From contig NC_070614.1 of NCBI RefSeq assembly GCF_027172205.1, forward strand, positions 45,952,501-46,016,500: 64,000 nt of DNA, written 5' to 3'. Each line of letters opens with the position of its first letter. Position 1 is the first letter of the stretch. The translations under genes were made by a program, and so were the position numbers. Positions 11,723 to 23,826 of the stretch are shown piece after piece. This stretch comes from Podarcis raffonei (Eukaryota; Chordata; Lepidosauria; Squamata; Lacertidae). The notes beneath the pieces are model-generated. The model searched no databases and was not told the DNA's origin. It was given only the letters and a program-made list of their open reading frames with translations.

Positions 11723-14700
11723 CTGAAAACAAACGGTGAATGACAATTTGAAGCAATCAAAACTATTCTTAAGAATTTCCTAATCAGTAATCCATCTAGC
11801 ATAGTGATTTCTACCTTAAAAGGTTTAAGAACTTCAAACCCAAATTCTTTTAACCTAGTGGCATCAAAAGTAAACCTCATGAATCCAATCTGGAATTGTC
11901 TACTTGGAGGACATCTTTTCTTACAGCCCCCCTCCTTTGTCTTAGAACTACATAAACTGTACAGCAAATTAAGAAATTACAGCTGAAATCTTAGGAGCCT
12001 AGAAAGGCAAGTTTAATGAGACTTTCACCCTCTTGTCAAACAACCTAATTCTTAGAGGGGAAAACACCACTTGTATTCCACCCTAAGTTTGTAGAGGTTG
12101 GAGGTATAATATATAATAAAAAAATATTCAAGATGTTTTAAAGATAAAAATATATTGATGTTATCTATAAACTATTAGAACAGGACCTCCATTAATTTAA
12201 GCCTCCTATCCACAACAAAATTGCCAAGAGCCCAGAGCTTTCGTAATATCTGAAGATGTCATCTCCCACCTTTCTCATCTGAGATCATTCCGTCTGGACA
12301 TGGATCACAATCATAGCAGCAAAACTTCTTTCCCTCCTTCTTTTTCTTCCCATAACCAGGAAGACAGTGGGCATTGCATATAGAGAGGGGTGGCACCTAT
12401 CCAAAGAGACAGGAAGAGTTTAATATTGTTTTGGGGAATTATCCAGTATCAGGTGCTTTAACAGTTGCTGTTCTAAGTATCATACAAACTTAAGAAGATT
12501 TCAGTATTCATACCTGGACCATCCAACCTTACAGCTGTGTTAAAATTTGGTGTGGTTTCACCCTGGCTTTGCCTTTTGATGGAGTCATCACCTAATGGCA
12601 TTTGCTTCAAGGAGTTCACATGGTGTTCTTTTGTGGTGGCTCAAGGAATTAAAGGTAACCCATTATAGTGGTTCTGCTCCTATCTGCAGGGTCACAACAA
12701 GAAACTAGCACTATGAAATCATTGAATGACCTTTGGATTGTGGTGCCCTGTTAGACCCCATTCTGTCTCCTGTAGTATTTATCATCTATAGGAAATCCTT
12801 TGGAATAACATCCTAGGATCTAGCACATGGTGTCATCTGTGTGCTGATGATGTGAAGTACTACCTTTCCATTCCATTTGAATGAGAGGAGGTGGTGAAGG
12901 TGCTGGTTTGGTGTCTGGAGGCAGTGATGGAAGGGATGGGGGAGAGAAATGCTTTGGATGGGTGGTTCCTATGCCACACATGTTCTGGGAGGGGTTGCAT
13001 TCCCTTTGAAGCAAGAGGTCTGGGAACACTCCCACCTTAGACCTACTCACCAGCTACAACCAGTCCTAGATGCATGCACTCTGAACTTAGCTTCATACAA
13101 ACTAAAATTTCATGATGTTCATTCTCAACCCAAGTAGTGATACAGCTAGCGTAGTCTTCAATCTAGTGCCACTAACTGGAGAATAGTTTCATGGATTTCA
13201 TAAACAGGAATGGTGGATGATGCTGGACTCTCTGATAGCCATTGGTTTTATTTATATATAAGATATTTATTAAGGTTTTCAATTTTTTATATTTTTTAAA
13301 AAAAGGTTTTCAATTTTTTATACAAACAAAAAACAAACAAAAAGATTAAAAAAGACATATAGTTCATAATACAAACTTTTCACTGACATATTTCTCTGAC
13401 CTCCTCATACCTCCCCTTCTTGTATTCCATTTCAAATTATTTGTTCAGCAAATCCTTAACTTAAAGCATTACAGCTTATAATATCGCCTTATTCTCTATC
13501 CAAACCTTTTTTCCCCCATGTTCCTTTATATCATTGCAGCTAGAAACCACTCAATTTCAATCCAACATCATTCAACATTCCTTAATTTTACAGTATTTCT
13601 GTAAGTAGTCCTTAAATTTTTTCCAATCTTCTTCTGCCGACTCTTCTCCCTGGTCACGGATTCTGCTAGTCATTTCTGCCAATCCCATACAGTCAATCAG
13701 TTTCATCTGCCATTCTTCCAGAGTGGGTAGATCTTGCGTCTTCCAATACTTTGCGATGAGTATTCTTGCTGCTGTTGTAGCATACATTAAAAAGTTCTGT
13801 CCTTCTTTGGCACCACTTGGCCGGCCATGCCCAAGAGAAAGGCCTCTGGTTTCTTCAAGAAGGTATATTTAAATACCTTTTTCAATTCATTATATATCAT
13901 TTCCCAGAAAGCCTTAATCCTAGGACACGTCCACCAAAGGTGAAAGAATGTACCTTCAGTTTCCTTACATTTCCAACATTTATTATCGGGCAAATGATAG
14001 ATTTTTGCAAGCTTGACTGGGGTCATGTACCACCTATATATCATTCTCATAATATTCTCTCTTAAGGCATTACATGCCGTAAATTTAATCCCGGTGGTCC
14101 ACAACTGTTCCCAGTCAGCAAACATAATATTGTGTCCAACGTCTTGTGCCCACTTAATCATTACAGATTTAACCGTCTCATCCTGAGTATTCCATTTCAG
14201 CAGCAAGTTATACATTTTTGACAAAGTCTTAGTTTTGGGTTCTAACAGTTCTGTTTCCAATTTAGATTTTTCCACCTGGAAACTCTCTGATAGCCATTGT
14301 TCCTTCTTAGTGGGAGATGTCTTCTGCACAGGTTCCTCAATTTGGTATTGTGGCTCATTTGTTTATGTACTGATAGACCTTACAGCATTTCTTAAAGGAC
14401 AATATTTCTCCTGGATGGGTTATTAGGTAAAGGTAAAGGGACCCCTGACCATTAGGTGCAGTCGTGGCCGACTCCGGGGTTGCGGCACTCATCTCGTTTT
14501 ATTGGCCGAGGGAGCCGGTGTACAGCTTCCAGGTCATGTGGCCAGCATGACTAAGCCACTTCTGGCGAACCAGAGCAGTGCACAGAAACACTGTTTACCT
14601 TCCCGCCGGAGCGGTACCTATTTATCTACTTGCACTTTGACGTGCTTTCGAACTTCTAGGTTGGCAGGAACTGGGACCTAGCAACAGGAGCTTACCCCGT

Positions 14701-17700
14701 TGCGGGGATTCGAACCGCCAACCTTCTGATCAGCAAGTCCTAGGCTCTGTGATTTAACCCACTGTGCCACCCGCGTCCCTGGCTTATTAGCATGGAATAA
14801 ATAAAAAGGGAATGTCAGTATCCCATGTAATGTAATATTATGTACAAATAAAAGTGCCATTAGCAAAACTGAAGGCCAACATGCATGGCCTCAGAGGCTG
14901 AAGGTGGAAACATACAGAAAAGTCACTCTTTCAAATAGAGCATCTCTCAATTAAAGCACTATGAAGCACTTATTTTAAGCCATATTTAATAGTGAATTTC
15001 AAAATCAATAATGTATGATTTGCTTTTGTTACAATGCATTTTGTGGATAACCACAAATTTTGGCATTTCACAGATTGCGACGTTATTCCCATACCTGAGT
15101 GAAGTCTCTGTGCCATTTCATTCTGTCCTCATTAATGGTGAGCTCTTTGCCCGGAGGGGCCTGAGGATCCAGCCTCCCCACTTTGACTCTGATGAATGAT
15201 CTATTTGGGAAAGTGACCAAGTTGGTAATATCAAAGCCAGCCGCTAACTCTCCATATTCATTTAATGTGATTTCATCCCCAGCACTGTTGTTGAATGAGA
15301 GTCTCTGCAGGAATGAGTGGAGCTAAGAGGAAGAGAATTAAAAGGTCTATAAAGCATTCCAATAGTCTAATTCCAAGATGGAATTAATTCCTTTTCCTCT
15401 AGGAGGTAAACACTTCAGTTCACAATGTAGAGCATCCATATTTCAGTTGCACATTCAGGAGGAGGTGGAAATCATGAATCTGTGTCAATTCAGCATTTGA
15501 CAGACTTCCATAAAGATATTATGAAGGAGAGTTGAGTCCCTAGACCTGCTTGCTTGGGACCTGACTTTGTCATGATCCGTGACAGGGACAGAATTTGAGA
15601 AGTCATGTAAGAGAAGCAATGGGTACTCATGTTCTCAAAGATAGGAATGCAAGATGAGAACATCTGACTGAACCTTTCCTTACTTTATAGAGCAGAGCTG
15701 AGCATAGTGTCATGGGCTTTCTGGATGCAGAGGAGTGGCAGGAAGCAGCAGCTGGGGAACTCCCAAGGGACACCCCAAGGAAAGGAGGCTCAGAACCAGG
15801 GATTGATGGTGGGATGACAAGGAGTGGTCAGTGACAGAAGAGGGAGCAGACTGGGAGGAGGGGTTTTTGGAAACAGAAGAGAAAACAGGGTTATGTGAGC
15901 AGAAAGAGGTTGTGACAGACAGCAATCCAGTCTCCGAGGCAGAAGAGGAGGCTGGAGAGAAGGGGCCAAAGTGGCAGAGAACAGATGGTTGCCAGGCCAG
16001 GCTCCAGGCCCCATAGAAAACTGGTGGCAGGCATGCATGCAAGGAAGGACTGGGTACTTGGGGAGGAGGACTGCCAGGATGTCCCTGGGTGGTGACCTCT
16101 CCCAATGGGCTGCTCTTCTGCCCTCCTCCCCCATTCTACACCACTGGGTAATTGGAGAAGGTCATAGAGACAGAGGCTTTTGCGGAAGGATTTGGAGAGG
16201 TAACAGAGATTTTCAGAGTGTGGAGGAAGAGGTGGTTGGCAGAGCCTCAGACTGCAGAATAGCTCGAAACACAAGGCATTATCATTGCCATCATCAGCTG
16301 CTGAGAAACCAAAAAGTGTAAGGCAGTTTCCACACTGGAAAAGAAGTTGGAGGTGCTGGACTTCTTGAAGGATAGGACGTCTGTGAGTGCTGAGGCATGC
16401 AAATTTGGCCGCAACGAATCCAGTATCCAAGTCATCAATGTTCATGAGAGGGAGAAACATGGGACTGTGGCAGCACTGACTGCAAATTTGACCAGCCAGG
16501 GGGACAAGGCTTTGGTGAAGCAGAGATGGCACGGAACTTATGGGTGGAAGATATGAACTGGACATTGGTTTCTGTGGATAGCAGCATCGTAAACCAAAAT
16601 CCTCCGATCCTCTAAGACCACTCCCAATCATTCACAGATGAGGACCAGCTTGCCAATGGAATTTAAAGCCAGCCCAGGTTTGCTTAACAGCTTTAAGATT
16701 TGCTTAAACCTGAAGAATGTCTGAATGACAGGGGAGGCTGCATATGCAGAAAAAGAGGCTTCCAAAATGAACCCTGAACAACAAGCCGAACACAACATCT
16801 GACTTTCAGTCAGACCCTCTGGTGCTTTTATCATATGAAGAATCATTCAGTGAGGGAGAAGAAGAGGAAGAGGAGGAAGAGGAAGAGGAAGAGGAAGAGG
16901 AAAAGCCACATTTGTCCCTCACCGGTAAGTGAAGCAGTTTTTTAAAAATAGCTTTAAATTGGTTTTCTAGGAGTTATTCTGGCTTTACATGAGTCTGCTT
17001 ATATGTGTGATGGCCAGGAATGTGAGTTAACTGTCATAGTTGTTGCCTGGTTAGATATGAAAGCTTGAGTCATGTAAAGTCAGTTCAGTATCACTATGGG
17101 AAATATTCTAAGTCCCATCTTTGATACAATAAAATTACTTAAGGTTTATCTTTAATTTCTTAACTTCTATTCTTTTATTTCATTACTGATAATTAAATGC
17201 CAACTCACATAATGGATCAATGCAGTGAATGCTTTGTAAGAGAGAACATTACCTGCCAAGGTTCTACATACTGAGGAGAGAGTTTTCCCTTAGCATCTCT
17301 CCTTTTGCAGATGACTGCAGCCAAGTGCATTCTATTTAAGGCATGTGCCAAAGCATAGACAGCATTATAAACACTGTAGCTGTGGCCAGTCATGCTCATT
17401 TCAAAAAATGGTGCAGGGAGGCTCTCCAGCATCTCCTCTCCAGTACACGTGGTTGGTGAGAGAGTGGCATTTGAAAGTGAACAACTGAATGCATCTTCCC
17501 AGAAATCTTGGATAAAACCATCTGCGTCTGTCCAATAAGGATGTACATTCTGAAGAAAGTCTTGAAATTTGTGAATCTCCTTGGAGTGAATCGCAAAGGA
17601 GATAGCACCATGGAACATTCGTATATTAACAGTAAATTTTTGAAGGCTATATAATATGAAATCAAGTTGGGCTGTTGTAATCCATACTTTTCCTTCATGT

Positions 17701-19892
17701 GACTTCTTATAAGGAAGTAGTAACTGAGTTATCTCCATTGTCTTTATAGCACTTGCTAACCATATAATAAATCTACCTTCTCCATATACAAGAACTGCAT
17801 TGGCTTTGCTGGTTGTGAAAGGTGTAAATGAAAACCATGCACTCAGCGTTCCTACTATGTTACCGTTATAATGCACATTGGGTTTAACTTTTTCTGTGAA
17901 TGCTGAACAGAGTCCATTATTGAACAGCATTGGTTCTATTGTCTGTAAGAAACGTTCTCCAGCTTCATTAGCTGGAGTGATCAGCCCGACCCATTTCCAT
18001 CCAAAATGCAGAAGTAACTGGATTATTCCCTTGTACTGATGATCTTCATTGGGGACCATGCGGTAAAAGGAAGGGAACTTGGTTCCATCATTTATGGCTG
18101 GTTCAAATGAGCCAAATGAAATCTGGAAAAGGAAAAAGCCAAACATTTCCAAGTGTAATAAAAAACTAATGGTATTCCAACTACTTTGAATATAAATATA
18201 AATCCTATATTTCCCAAATATATGAAGCTTAGGGACAGCACCAACCTCAATTTACATAGGAAAACATAGACAATCTTGCTCTTTGCTTTCTGTGGATATT
18301 ATTATTACTATTATTACTATTATTGTTATATCACAGTTTCATACTTGTGCACATTGATTTTTTTCAAGTAGAGGGAAGAAAATTTCATTGCTTATTTTAA
18401 TATACTAATAAATGAATAATTGAGGTGGAGAGAGAGCAATAGAAACTGTTCCTTTGCTCTGTAACCTTTGCAGTGGTTGTAGAGATTGGCTGATTCTCCA
18501 TCTGCTAAGAACTCTCCTGGGAAGATCTCCATAAGATTATATATGTTATGCTGCATGGAAACAAGAAGAGTGAATTATGGAACGAAATACCCATTTTTCA
18601 AAATCCATATTCTACCTGTGGAATCTTGAAAAGACCTAAGATGTTTGCCATGCACCAGGAGGTATCAGAGTCAAGTCCCCCAATGGCTCCTATGACATTT
18701 TTCTGGATGCCACACCTGTAGTTGGGAACAAAGTGATTTGCATTAAAGATCAGGTCCAGAATTGTTCGGTAGGCCATCTTTGAATCATAATAGCTATCAT
18801 AGATGTGGAATCCCAGAGAGACATTGGGCAACATCCTGGGATTCTTGTTGATCTCATCAACAGCAAAGACCAAAGCAAGGATGTGCTGGTAGAACTTTGT
18901 CATCACCCTGCAAATGAAATGAGTTAATGTTTAAAGGGAAAATTAAAGAGTGCATATTATCTAGATATAGGAGAGATTCACCCACCTGCCTATAAAGAGA
19001 AGGCACAGCCAGCAAAGTTTACTTATTTATTCAGACAATATTTATTTATTTAATACTGTGTCAATAAAAATACATTAAAGTGTTTTCTATAGCTGCTGCA
19101 AACTTCATTGACGTCTGCATCAAACTATCTACTAGGACCACAACATCTTATTGATGATTTCTTACAACCAGTTGAGACCCCATGACTGTGAAATTAATTT
19201 TTTTGCTCATCACTTTGCACTTGCTTACAGTCAATTGCATTTCCCATTTTCCTGCCCATGCATTCAGTTTATCATTTTGTTGCTGTTTGCAACCCATGTT
19301 TGTTTTCTCCACCCTGGACATTTTGGTATCATCACCCAAGTTAAGTACCTCACTGCTTGCCCATTTTTCTTCTTATGTTTTTATGCCATCCCTTTTCTCT
19401 TGCTCTTACTCTCTTTTCTCTCTACCTTTATAGACTTAGATAAAAAAGCTTAATGTTCATTGCCATTAAGCTTTTGTGCATAGTCTATGTGCATGGAGAT
19501 TTCTAATAAAAATGTGTGTGTGTGTGTGTAGAAAATCTTTCCATTCTTTTTCTTAAAAAAATTCTAAAGCATCTTTCTCCAAACCAATCAAAAGTTTTTC
19601 TCCAGTCAGCCATGACGTATAAAGAATAAATAAAATAATATTAAGTACCAGTTACTTACAGTGGGGTATTAATGAAGACCTGGGAAGGGTGTTCATTGAA
19701 AGAAACTCTGGGTAATATGTAATACATATAAGATACCGTTGCACCAATGACAAGGTCACCAGGTTCATACCACTCATTTGGAACATGAACAGGATTATTT
19801 GTGGTGCATTTGACACTTTGTACTTGGGACCCCATGTTGGTGAGAAGCAGAAGTAGAAGCAACATCCTGATGGCAAATGTCCTTCTCTGCAT
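10821..19892 (-). CDS. V2R vomeronasal receptor, middle copy, intact six-exon gene
   Basis: A type-2 vomeronasal receptor (class C GPCR), expected in the cell membrane of vomeronasal sensory neurons, where V2Rs detect peptide or protein pheromones and signal through Go. Exons: 19892/19865..19660, 18907..18616, 18122..17253, 15322..15095, 12396..12270, 11722..10821. All junctions are GT-AG and phases match, giving 874 codons from the Met at 19865 (nine more from 19892). Order: signal peptide, Venus-flytrap domain (exons 2-4), nine-cysteine domain (exon 5), seven-helix domain (exon 6) with FSPKCYIIV near the end, the family's signature. No stop or frameshift seen. Intron 4 is swollen to about 2.7 kb by an L1 and a SINE; intron 3 holds a Tigger fossil. 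Ligand cannot be told from sequence. Confidence 0.9.
12270..12396 (-). CDS. V2R middle copy, exon 5
   Basis: A 127-base exon encoding the cysteine-rich linker: [20 protein letters not shown], then [18 protein letters not shown]. Acceptor ATAG, donor AAAG|GTGGGA, phase 1 out. It joins exon 6 at an Asp codon ([12 protein letters not shown]). Confidence 0.88.
13245..14281 (-). mobile_element. L1 LINE, 5'-truncated, in intron 4 of the middle V2R
   Basis: The minus strand encodes the ORF2 C-terminus (14281..13787 then 13787..13572, one break between them) with [20 protein letters not shown], ending in an A-rich 3' tail at about 13245..13340. It is flanked by an 18-base direct repeat ACTCTCTGATAGCCATTG at 13227..13244 and 14282..14299, a target-site duplication. 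Such long, still identical flanks suggest a fairly recent insertion after the V2R duplications. Confidence 0.9.
14425..14780 (-). mobile_element. tRNA-derived squamate SINE
   Basis: Full-length copy in reverse orientation. The minus strand begins GGGACGCGGGTGGCACAGTG, carries a B box GGTTCGAATCC and ends in the (GGTAAA)-type tail, read as TTTACC repeats. It lies in intron 4 of the middle V2R. Short TTATTA flanks may be the target duplication. Confidence 0.88.
15095..15322 (-). CDS. V2R middle copy, exon 4
   Basis: A 228-base exon (76 codons, phase 0), too broken up by other frames to stand out as a long ORF. It reads [18 protein letters not shown] at the start, then [17 protein letters not shown], and ends WHRDFTQ. 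Acceptor CTTAG, donor CAG|GTATGG. This is the end of the Venus-flytrap domain. Confidence 0.88.
15709..16136. other. Purine-rich segment in intron 3, middle V2R, unassigned
   Basis: A GA-rich stretch that gives spurious open frames on both strands. It may be an old repeat, possibly LTR-like in composition, but I cannot assign a family. It ends where sequence shared with intron 3 of the left copy begins. Confidence 0.35.
16262..16580 (+). mobile_element. Tigger/pogo DNA transposon fossil (CENP-B-like HTH)
   Basis: The plus-strand translation at 16347..16556 ([20 protein letters not shown] then [10 protein letters not shown]) matches the N-terminal helix-turn-helix of Tigger transposases, where a KLEVL..LE.G.SVS..A..FG.NESTIR pattern is typical. 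The catalytic DDE part is not recognisable, so the element is dead. A shorter related tract in intron 3 of the right V2R (about 26400..26600) suggests it was present before the genes duplicated. Confidence 0.6.
16852..16906. repeat. (GAAGAG)n purine microsatellite
   Basis: A run of GGAAGA/GAAGAG units in intron 3 of the middle V2R. The equivalent place in the right V2R (about 26555..26580) is short and irregular, so it expanded after duplication. Confidence 0.85.
17253..18122 (-). CDS. V2R middle copy, exon 3
   Basis: 870 bases, 290 codons, from [20 protein letters not shown] to VEPWQ. It is the main ligand-binding exon; acceptor TTTTCCAG, donor CAG|GTAATG. Open throughout. Confidence 0.9.
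18616..18907 (-). CDS. V2R middle copy, exon 2
   Basis: A 292-base exon, CAG acceptor, donor CCACAG|GTAGAA. It encodes [15 protein letters not shown] and [13 protein letters not shown] of the Venus-flytrap domain. Confidence 0.88.
19190..19440. mobile_element. Old LINE (CR1-like) remnant in intron 1 of the middle V2R
   Basis: The tract resembles decayed CR1 sequence (a TTTGGTATCATC word and its surroundings). A shorter, aligned version lies in intron 1 of the left copy (about 7665..7800), so it probably predates the duplication. Tentative family. Confidence 0.35.
19512..19530. repeat. (TG)n microsatellite
   Basis: A run of about nine TG dinucleotides in intron 1 of the middle V2R. Confidence 0.85.
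19660..19892 (-). CDS. V2R middle copy, exon 1
   Basis: Signal peptide ([14 protein letters not shown] from 19865, or from the Met at 19892) and [15 protein letters not shown]. Donor ACT|GTAAGT at 19660/19659. It shares the upstream Met context (FAIRM) with the left copy. Confidence 0.85.
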
Positions 19893-19979
19893 AGAGACTC
19901 CTGTTTCTCTCTACAATATTATTGCTGTCCTCCACCTGATTTGAACAAGAGGGATTGGGTGGTCGTTGACTGTTAATTT

Positions 19980-20330
19980 GGTATTTTAAGGGACATGTAT
20001 CTACCTATTGTTAACTTAAACACTGTCACAACAGAATGCCTTGGATGCCGAATAAGATACAGTGATTTGATATGAAAGAGGGAAACTGAAAACTGAGAGG
20101 TAACAAAGTCCAGCCTCTCTCTCCTCCTTTACCATAGCTGTCTATGAAAAACTGGGGAACTAATAATCATTTCAGACTTGCATGTTGCGTGTTTTCCACT
20201 CTGACATTTCGAGCTTCAGCTTGTGGAATTGATTATAGTAATTTTAATAATTACAGGGGAGAGAATCACTTTTGTAGTGCTTTTGGAGTCTATGGCGCAT
20301 CAGCAGTAGGGGAACTGCCAAAGTAATTAT
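19980..20330 (-). promoter_or_regulatory. Conserved upstream block, middle V2R
   Basis: The counterpart of the upstream block of the left and right copies. It carries the same AT-rich core and the distal tract AGCAGTAGGGGAACTGCC (20302..20319). That tract here is the undisturbed form of a site that holds a MITE in the right copy. Confidence 0.4.
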
Positions 20331-20799
20331 ATTTGTGATGTTGCAGAATAATAGGTTAGGATTGTACCTAGAAGGTCATCCAGTTCATACCCTGTCAATG
20401 CAGAATACCCACAAGCCTTTGTTATTTTTTAAAATCCACTGATAAGCAGGAAACAACACTCTTCATAAAATTTCTCTATCAAGTATTTTTTTAGAGTTTC
20501 TGAGTGTCAGAAGTACATTGAAGGAAACTAGGGAAGATACCATTAGCAGTTTGGGAGAAAAGCTGATAACCAACTACAGCGAGAAGTAATCCTTGAGCGT
20601 ATATGCCAACAATTTTGAATAATTGTAATACTTACAATTGGCAGATAGTGATGTGGAAGTACTCATTTGTTTTTACTTTCTTTGTTTTTCCTCCTTTTTA
20701 TCTTTTTGCATTGTTTTGTTTGTTCTTTCTGTTTCTTTCTTTCTCTCTCCTTGATTTATTTTTGTATCGTTATCATTCAGATTTGGAAACATTTATAAG
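20331..20799. other. Intergenic, nothing recognised
   Basis: T-rich and AT-rich sequence between the middle V2R promoter region and an L1 fragment. The open frame that starts at 20603 runs through low-complexity sequence into the L1 and is not a gene. Confidence 0.5.
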
Positions 20800-21690
20800 A
20801 AGCTTTGGAAGTAAGAAAACAACTCACTCTGAAACTTACTTACAGGTGGTACCTAACACCACGGAAACTACGCCCAGGAACCTCACCAAAATGCTGGAGA
20901 GGATACACCTCCACAGGCACATACCTCCACATGTGATGGCAATGTCCTAAAATCCAACTCTTCTGGACCTCGATCATACAAGAAATATGCAAAATAACTA
21001 AGCAATATTAGAAGTCACTCCAGAACTGGCCCTACTAAACATCTTCCAAGACAATAATGCCCACTCACAACACAAAGAGCTTATAACCCACCTACTCTCA
21101 GTAGCCAGAAGCATCATAGCCTGACACTGGAAAGACTTCTCAGGAGTAAGCGTAGATCAATGGTATCAAATAGTATGGGGAACAGCCTTACGGGAAAACC
21201 AACCAATAAACTGAAACTGACAAGGGGACAAACAGAAGATGATGCCTTCACTCCTGTATGGTTAACCTTGATCATATAGCCCAACAAGGCAACAACAAGA
21301 ACCTGCCAACAGCATATGAATCAGTCTGGCTAACCTGATCCAAACACACACACACACCACTCACACATGAAAATAAATTTCACTATATCCAGTCAAAGAC
21401 AACCAGCCACACCCTTAGCCACCCCCAATCTCTTTCACCACCAAAGGAATACAAGCGAATAGTAAAGAGAACCCACACAAGTGATGCTGACACAAAACCC
21501 CACACATACACTAAGTAGAATAGAAGCATTGCCACCCGACCCCACCCCACTCACCATCCCCCCTTTTCTTCCTAATGTAGTCCTAACGTCTCAACGAATG
21601 AAACTGATCTGTAGAAAATGTAACTTGAAAAAAGAGACATTGCACATAGTTTATTAAACCAAGAAATTTTAATAAAAATATATCTTTCTT
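20800..21690 (+). mobile_element. L1 LINE fragment with 3' UTR
   Basis: Plus-strand pieces of an ORF2 C-terminus in several frames (TPPRNLTK, then CPKIQLFWT-like and SIIAWHWKDFSGVS-like tracts) followed by a C/A-rich 3' UTR and AATAAAAATATATC. It differs from the other L1 copies here, so it is another subfamily, heavily decayed. Confidence 0.65.
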
Positions 21691-21960
21691 TTTTTAAAAA
21701 AAATGCTTGGGAGGTGGGGAAGGAAGCAAGAGGGTCCCTGGATGAAAGGCATGGCAGAAAGTGTCTCCCAGGGGGAGAGACTGGGAGAAGAAGTAGGGTC
21801 TCAGGGGGGAGATGGGAAGGTCTACTTCTCTGTGTGTGAATAAATGAGTAGATATATATGATATAAATATGATAAAGGGCCCATCTTCTCTCTTTCTCTC
21901 CTTATTTTTGGGTTTTTTCTTTTTATTCACCTTGTTCTATAGACTTTTATTGCATTCCAT
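21691..21960. other. Intergenic, nothing recognised
   Basis: G-rich then T-rich low-complexity sequence without a gene. Confidence 0.5.
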
Positions 21961-22645
21961 GTTGAAATTTTTCAATAGGATAGAATTGAATTTATTATGG
22001 TCCCAGACCAGAGTCACATACCGTATTAAACAAATCAGAAACACAATAAAATTAAGTTTAAATTAACAATCAATATAACGATAAACAATACAGTTATGAC
22101 AGCAGTTAAAATATAGTTTAAGTCTTAATCTCTACAATATTATCTATAATTTGCTTCTAAGGCCTTAGTCTTTATAATACACAGCTTGTTCCCTAGGTTC
22201 TATGGCAACCACACAAAATTTGGCCACCTTTAACGTGATCTCTGGATCCTTGTCCTCTATCAGAGATTTTAAATATTGAGGTTGGGGCCCACTTGGAATT
22301 TTCTGTATAACAGGGGTGATAAAAACTGAGCATATATCCCTGTAAAAACAGCATCGTAGCAGGGCATAAGAGATGGTTTTCACCTCTAATGCGCCGCAGG
22401 GGCAAACTCGTTATAAAAATTATACATATAAGAACTTCCAGATTGGCAAAGCCAAGTGTATGCACTTGTTTGAGTGGTAGTGCACTAAGGCATATGGTAA
22501 ATAAGAACAGTTTGAACAAGTAAACCTAAAACCGAATGAAAATAGTAAAACACCTCCTGCTAAATAGCATCTAGATGTGTTCACTACTGAGGACAAAGCT
22601 TTAAAATGAAGCAATTTCAAATCCAAATAGACCAAGGTCAGCAAG
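21961..22645 (-). mobile_element. LINE 3' fragment of uncertain clade
   Basis: Minus-strand frames at 22383..22165 and 22519..22193 show a cysteine-rich C-terminal end (CPCG in 22410..22380, then KTISYALLRCCFYRDI) like the terminal zinc-knuckle region of several non-LTR families. The 3' UTR-like tract extends to about 21961. No RT core is seen. The clade is not assigned. Confidence 0.45.
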
Positions 22646-23826
22646 AACTTCCAGCCCTCACAAACTTCATCTTCTTCTGTTCTTGGAGTCTCCTATTCTT
22701 ACTTCATTTTGTTCTTCATTAGCCTTCCAAGACAAACACAAAAATCTCTGAAAAACCCTGGTGACAGCTTTATTTGCATAAATTGTTTCTTTCCACTTCT
22801 TAGCCAATCTTCTTAGCACAGTAGCACTCTGTTTACATTCCCATTACCCAAAATCTGAAGTTTCTTTTTTGAAATTTTGTCCTTCCTGTGCAGCTGCTAA
22901 AGAGTTTCAAGGGAAAAGTGGTCATTATTCCCAAAGCAAAATCAATGAGAGAGGGTGCCATGCTATTGTATCCACATGTGAATACAGCAGATTTCCATGA
23001 GCAAACAAGAGAAGGACCATAGTTAAGTAACATATTCTTTTTATTGAATGAACCCAGTTCACACAGTTGGCAGTCACTTACTAGATCACTATTCTTTGTC
23101 AGTCTTTGGTTCTCATTACATGTGAAACCAGATATCCATACAGGTAGCTATTGTGCAAGATGGGGTTCACAAAAGGTCAGGGAGCTGGCATGGATATGGA
23201 GTGAAGTTGGAAACAGGGGTGAAAAGCAATCCAGGGCCCCCCAAACAGTCCAGGCCACACTTGATGAAGCCAGGGACCTCTGGCATGATCTGAGATCCAT
23301 TCCGAAGCAGTTCAAAAGCTGGCCTAATGTCTAATTAGTGTCAAAAACTCTAATTAAATATATGGCTGGAAGCAGAGTGGGAGGATATGAAGTTGAATCT
23401 TCTCCAAACTCAGGATTGGGGAAGGGGTCCAATTCCACAGGGTTCTCTTTTGCAAACAACTTATTTGTGGAGGAACTGCATGTAGTTGAGCACCCTGCAG
23501 GATCTCTGCCCCGAGGCAACTGTTGAGTGAAGGCAAGGAATCTGTGGGGTGGGGCATCAGGTAGGAAGGAGAATCAGACACTCAATCTCCTACATTATCC
23601 TGGGAATACACACTTTGCAGCTTCCAATGGTCTCCCCAAATTTGTTCAGGAAAGGCACAGAGCCTCTTGAGCAGAAATGTGGGCACCCATGGGGATGAAG
23701 GAAAAGAGTAGAAAGGCAAAGTAAATTTTCTGGTAAAGTCTTGGTGGGGAAACGACAGGGAAAGTGATGCCTGCCAGAAAGTCCATTTAGCCTAAGAACC
23801 AACAGAGCCACAAATTCATCTGTCAT
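22646..23826. other. Intergenic and 3' flank of the right V2R
   Basis: No gene recognised. The last 100 or so bases before 23827 match the 3' flank of the middle V2R. An AATAAA on the minus strand at 23045..23040 is a possible poly(A) signal. Confidence 0.5.
23040..23045 (-). terminator. Candidate polyadenylation signal, right V2R
   Basis: AATAAA (in AATAAAAAG) on the minus strand about 780 bases past the stop, at a place comparable to the candidate in the middle gene. Confidence 0.3.

Noticed and set aside
15710-16631. Overlapping open frames on both strands in intron 3 of the middle V2R
   Set aside because: Purine-rich repeat-like DNA gives long frames by composition; only the Tigger HTH at 16347..16556 has a recognisable domain.
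20603-20950. A 115-codon plus-strand open frame rich in Phe and Leu
   Set aside because: Made of T-rich low-complexity DNA that runs into an L1 fragment.
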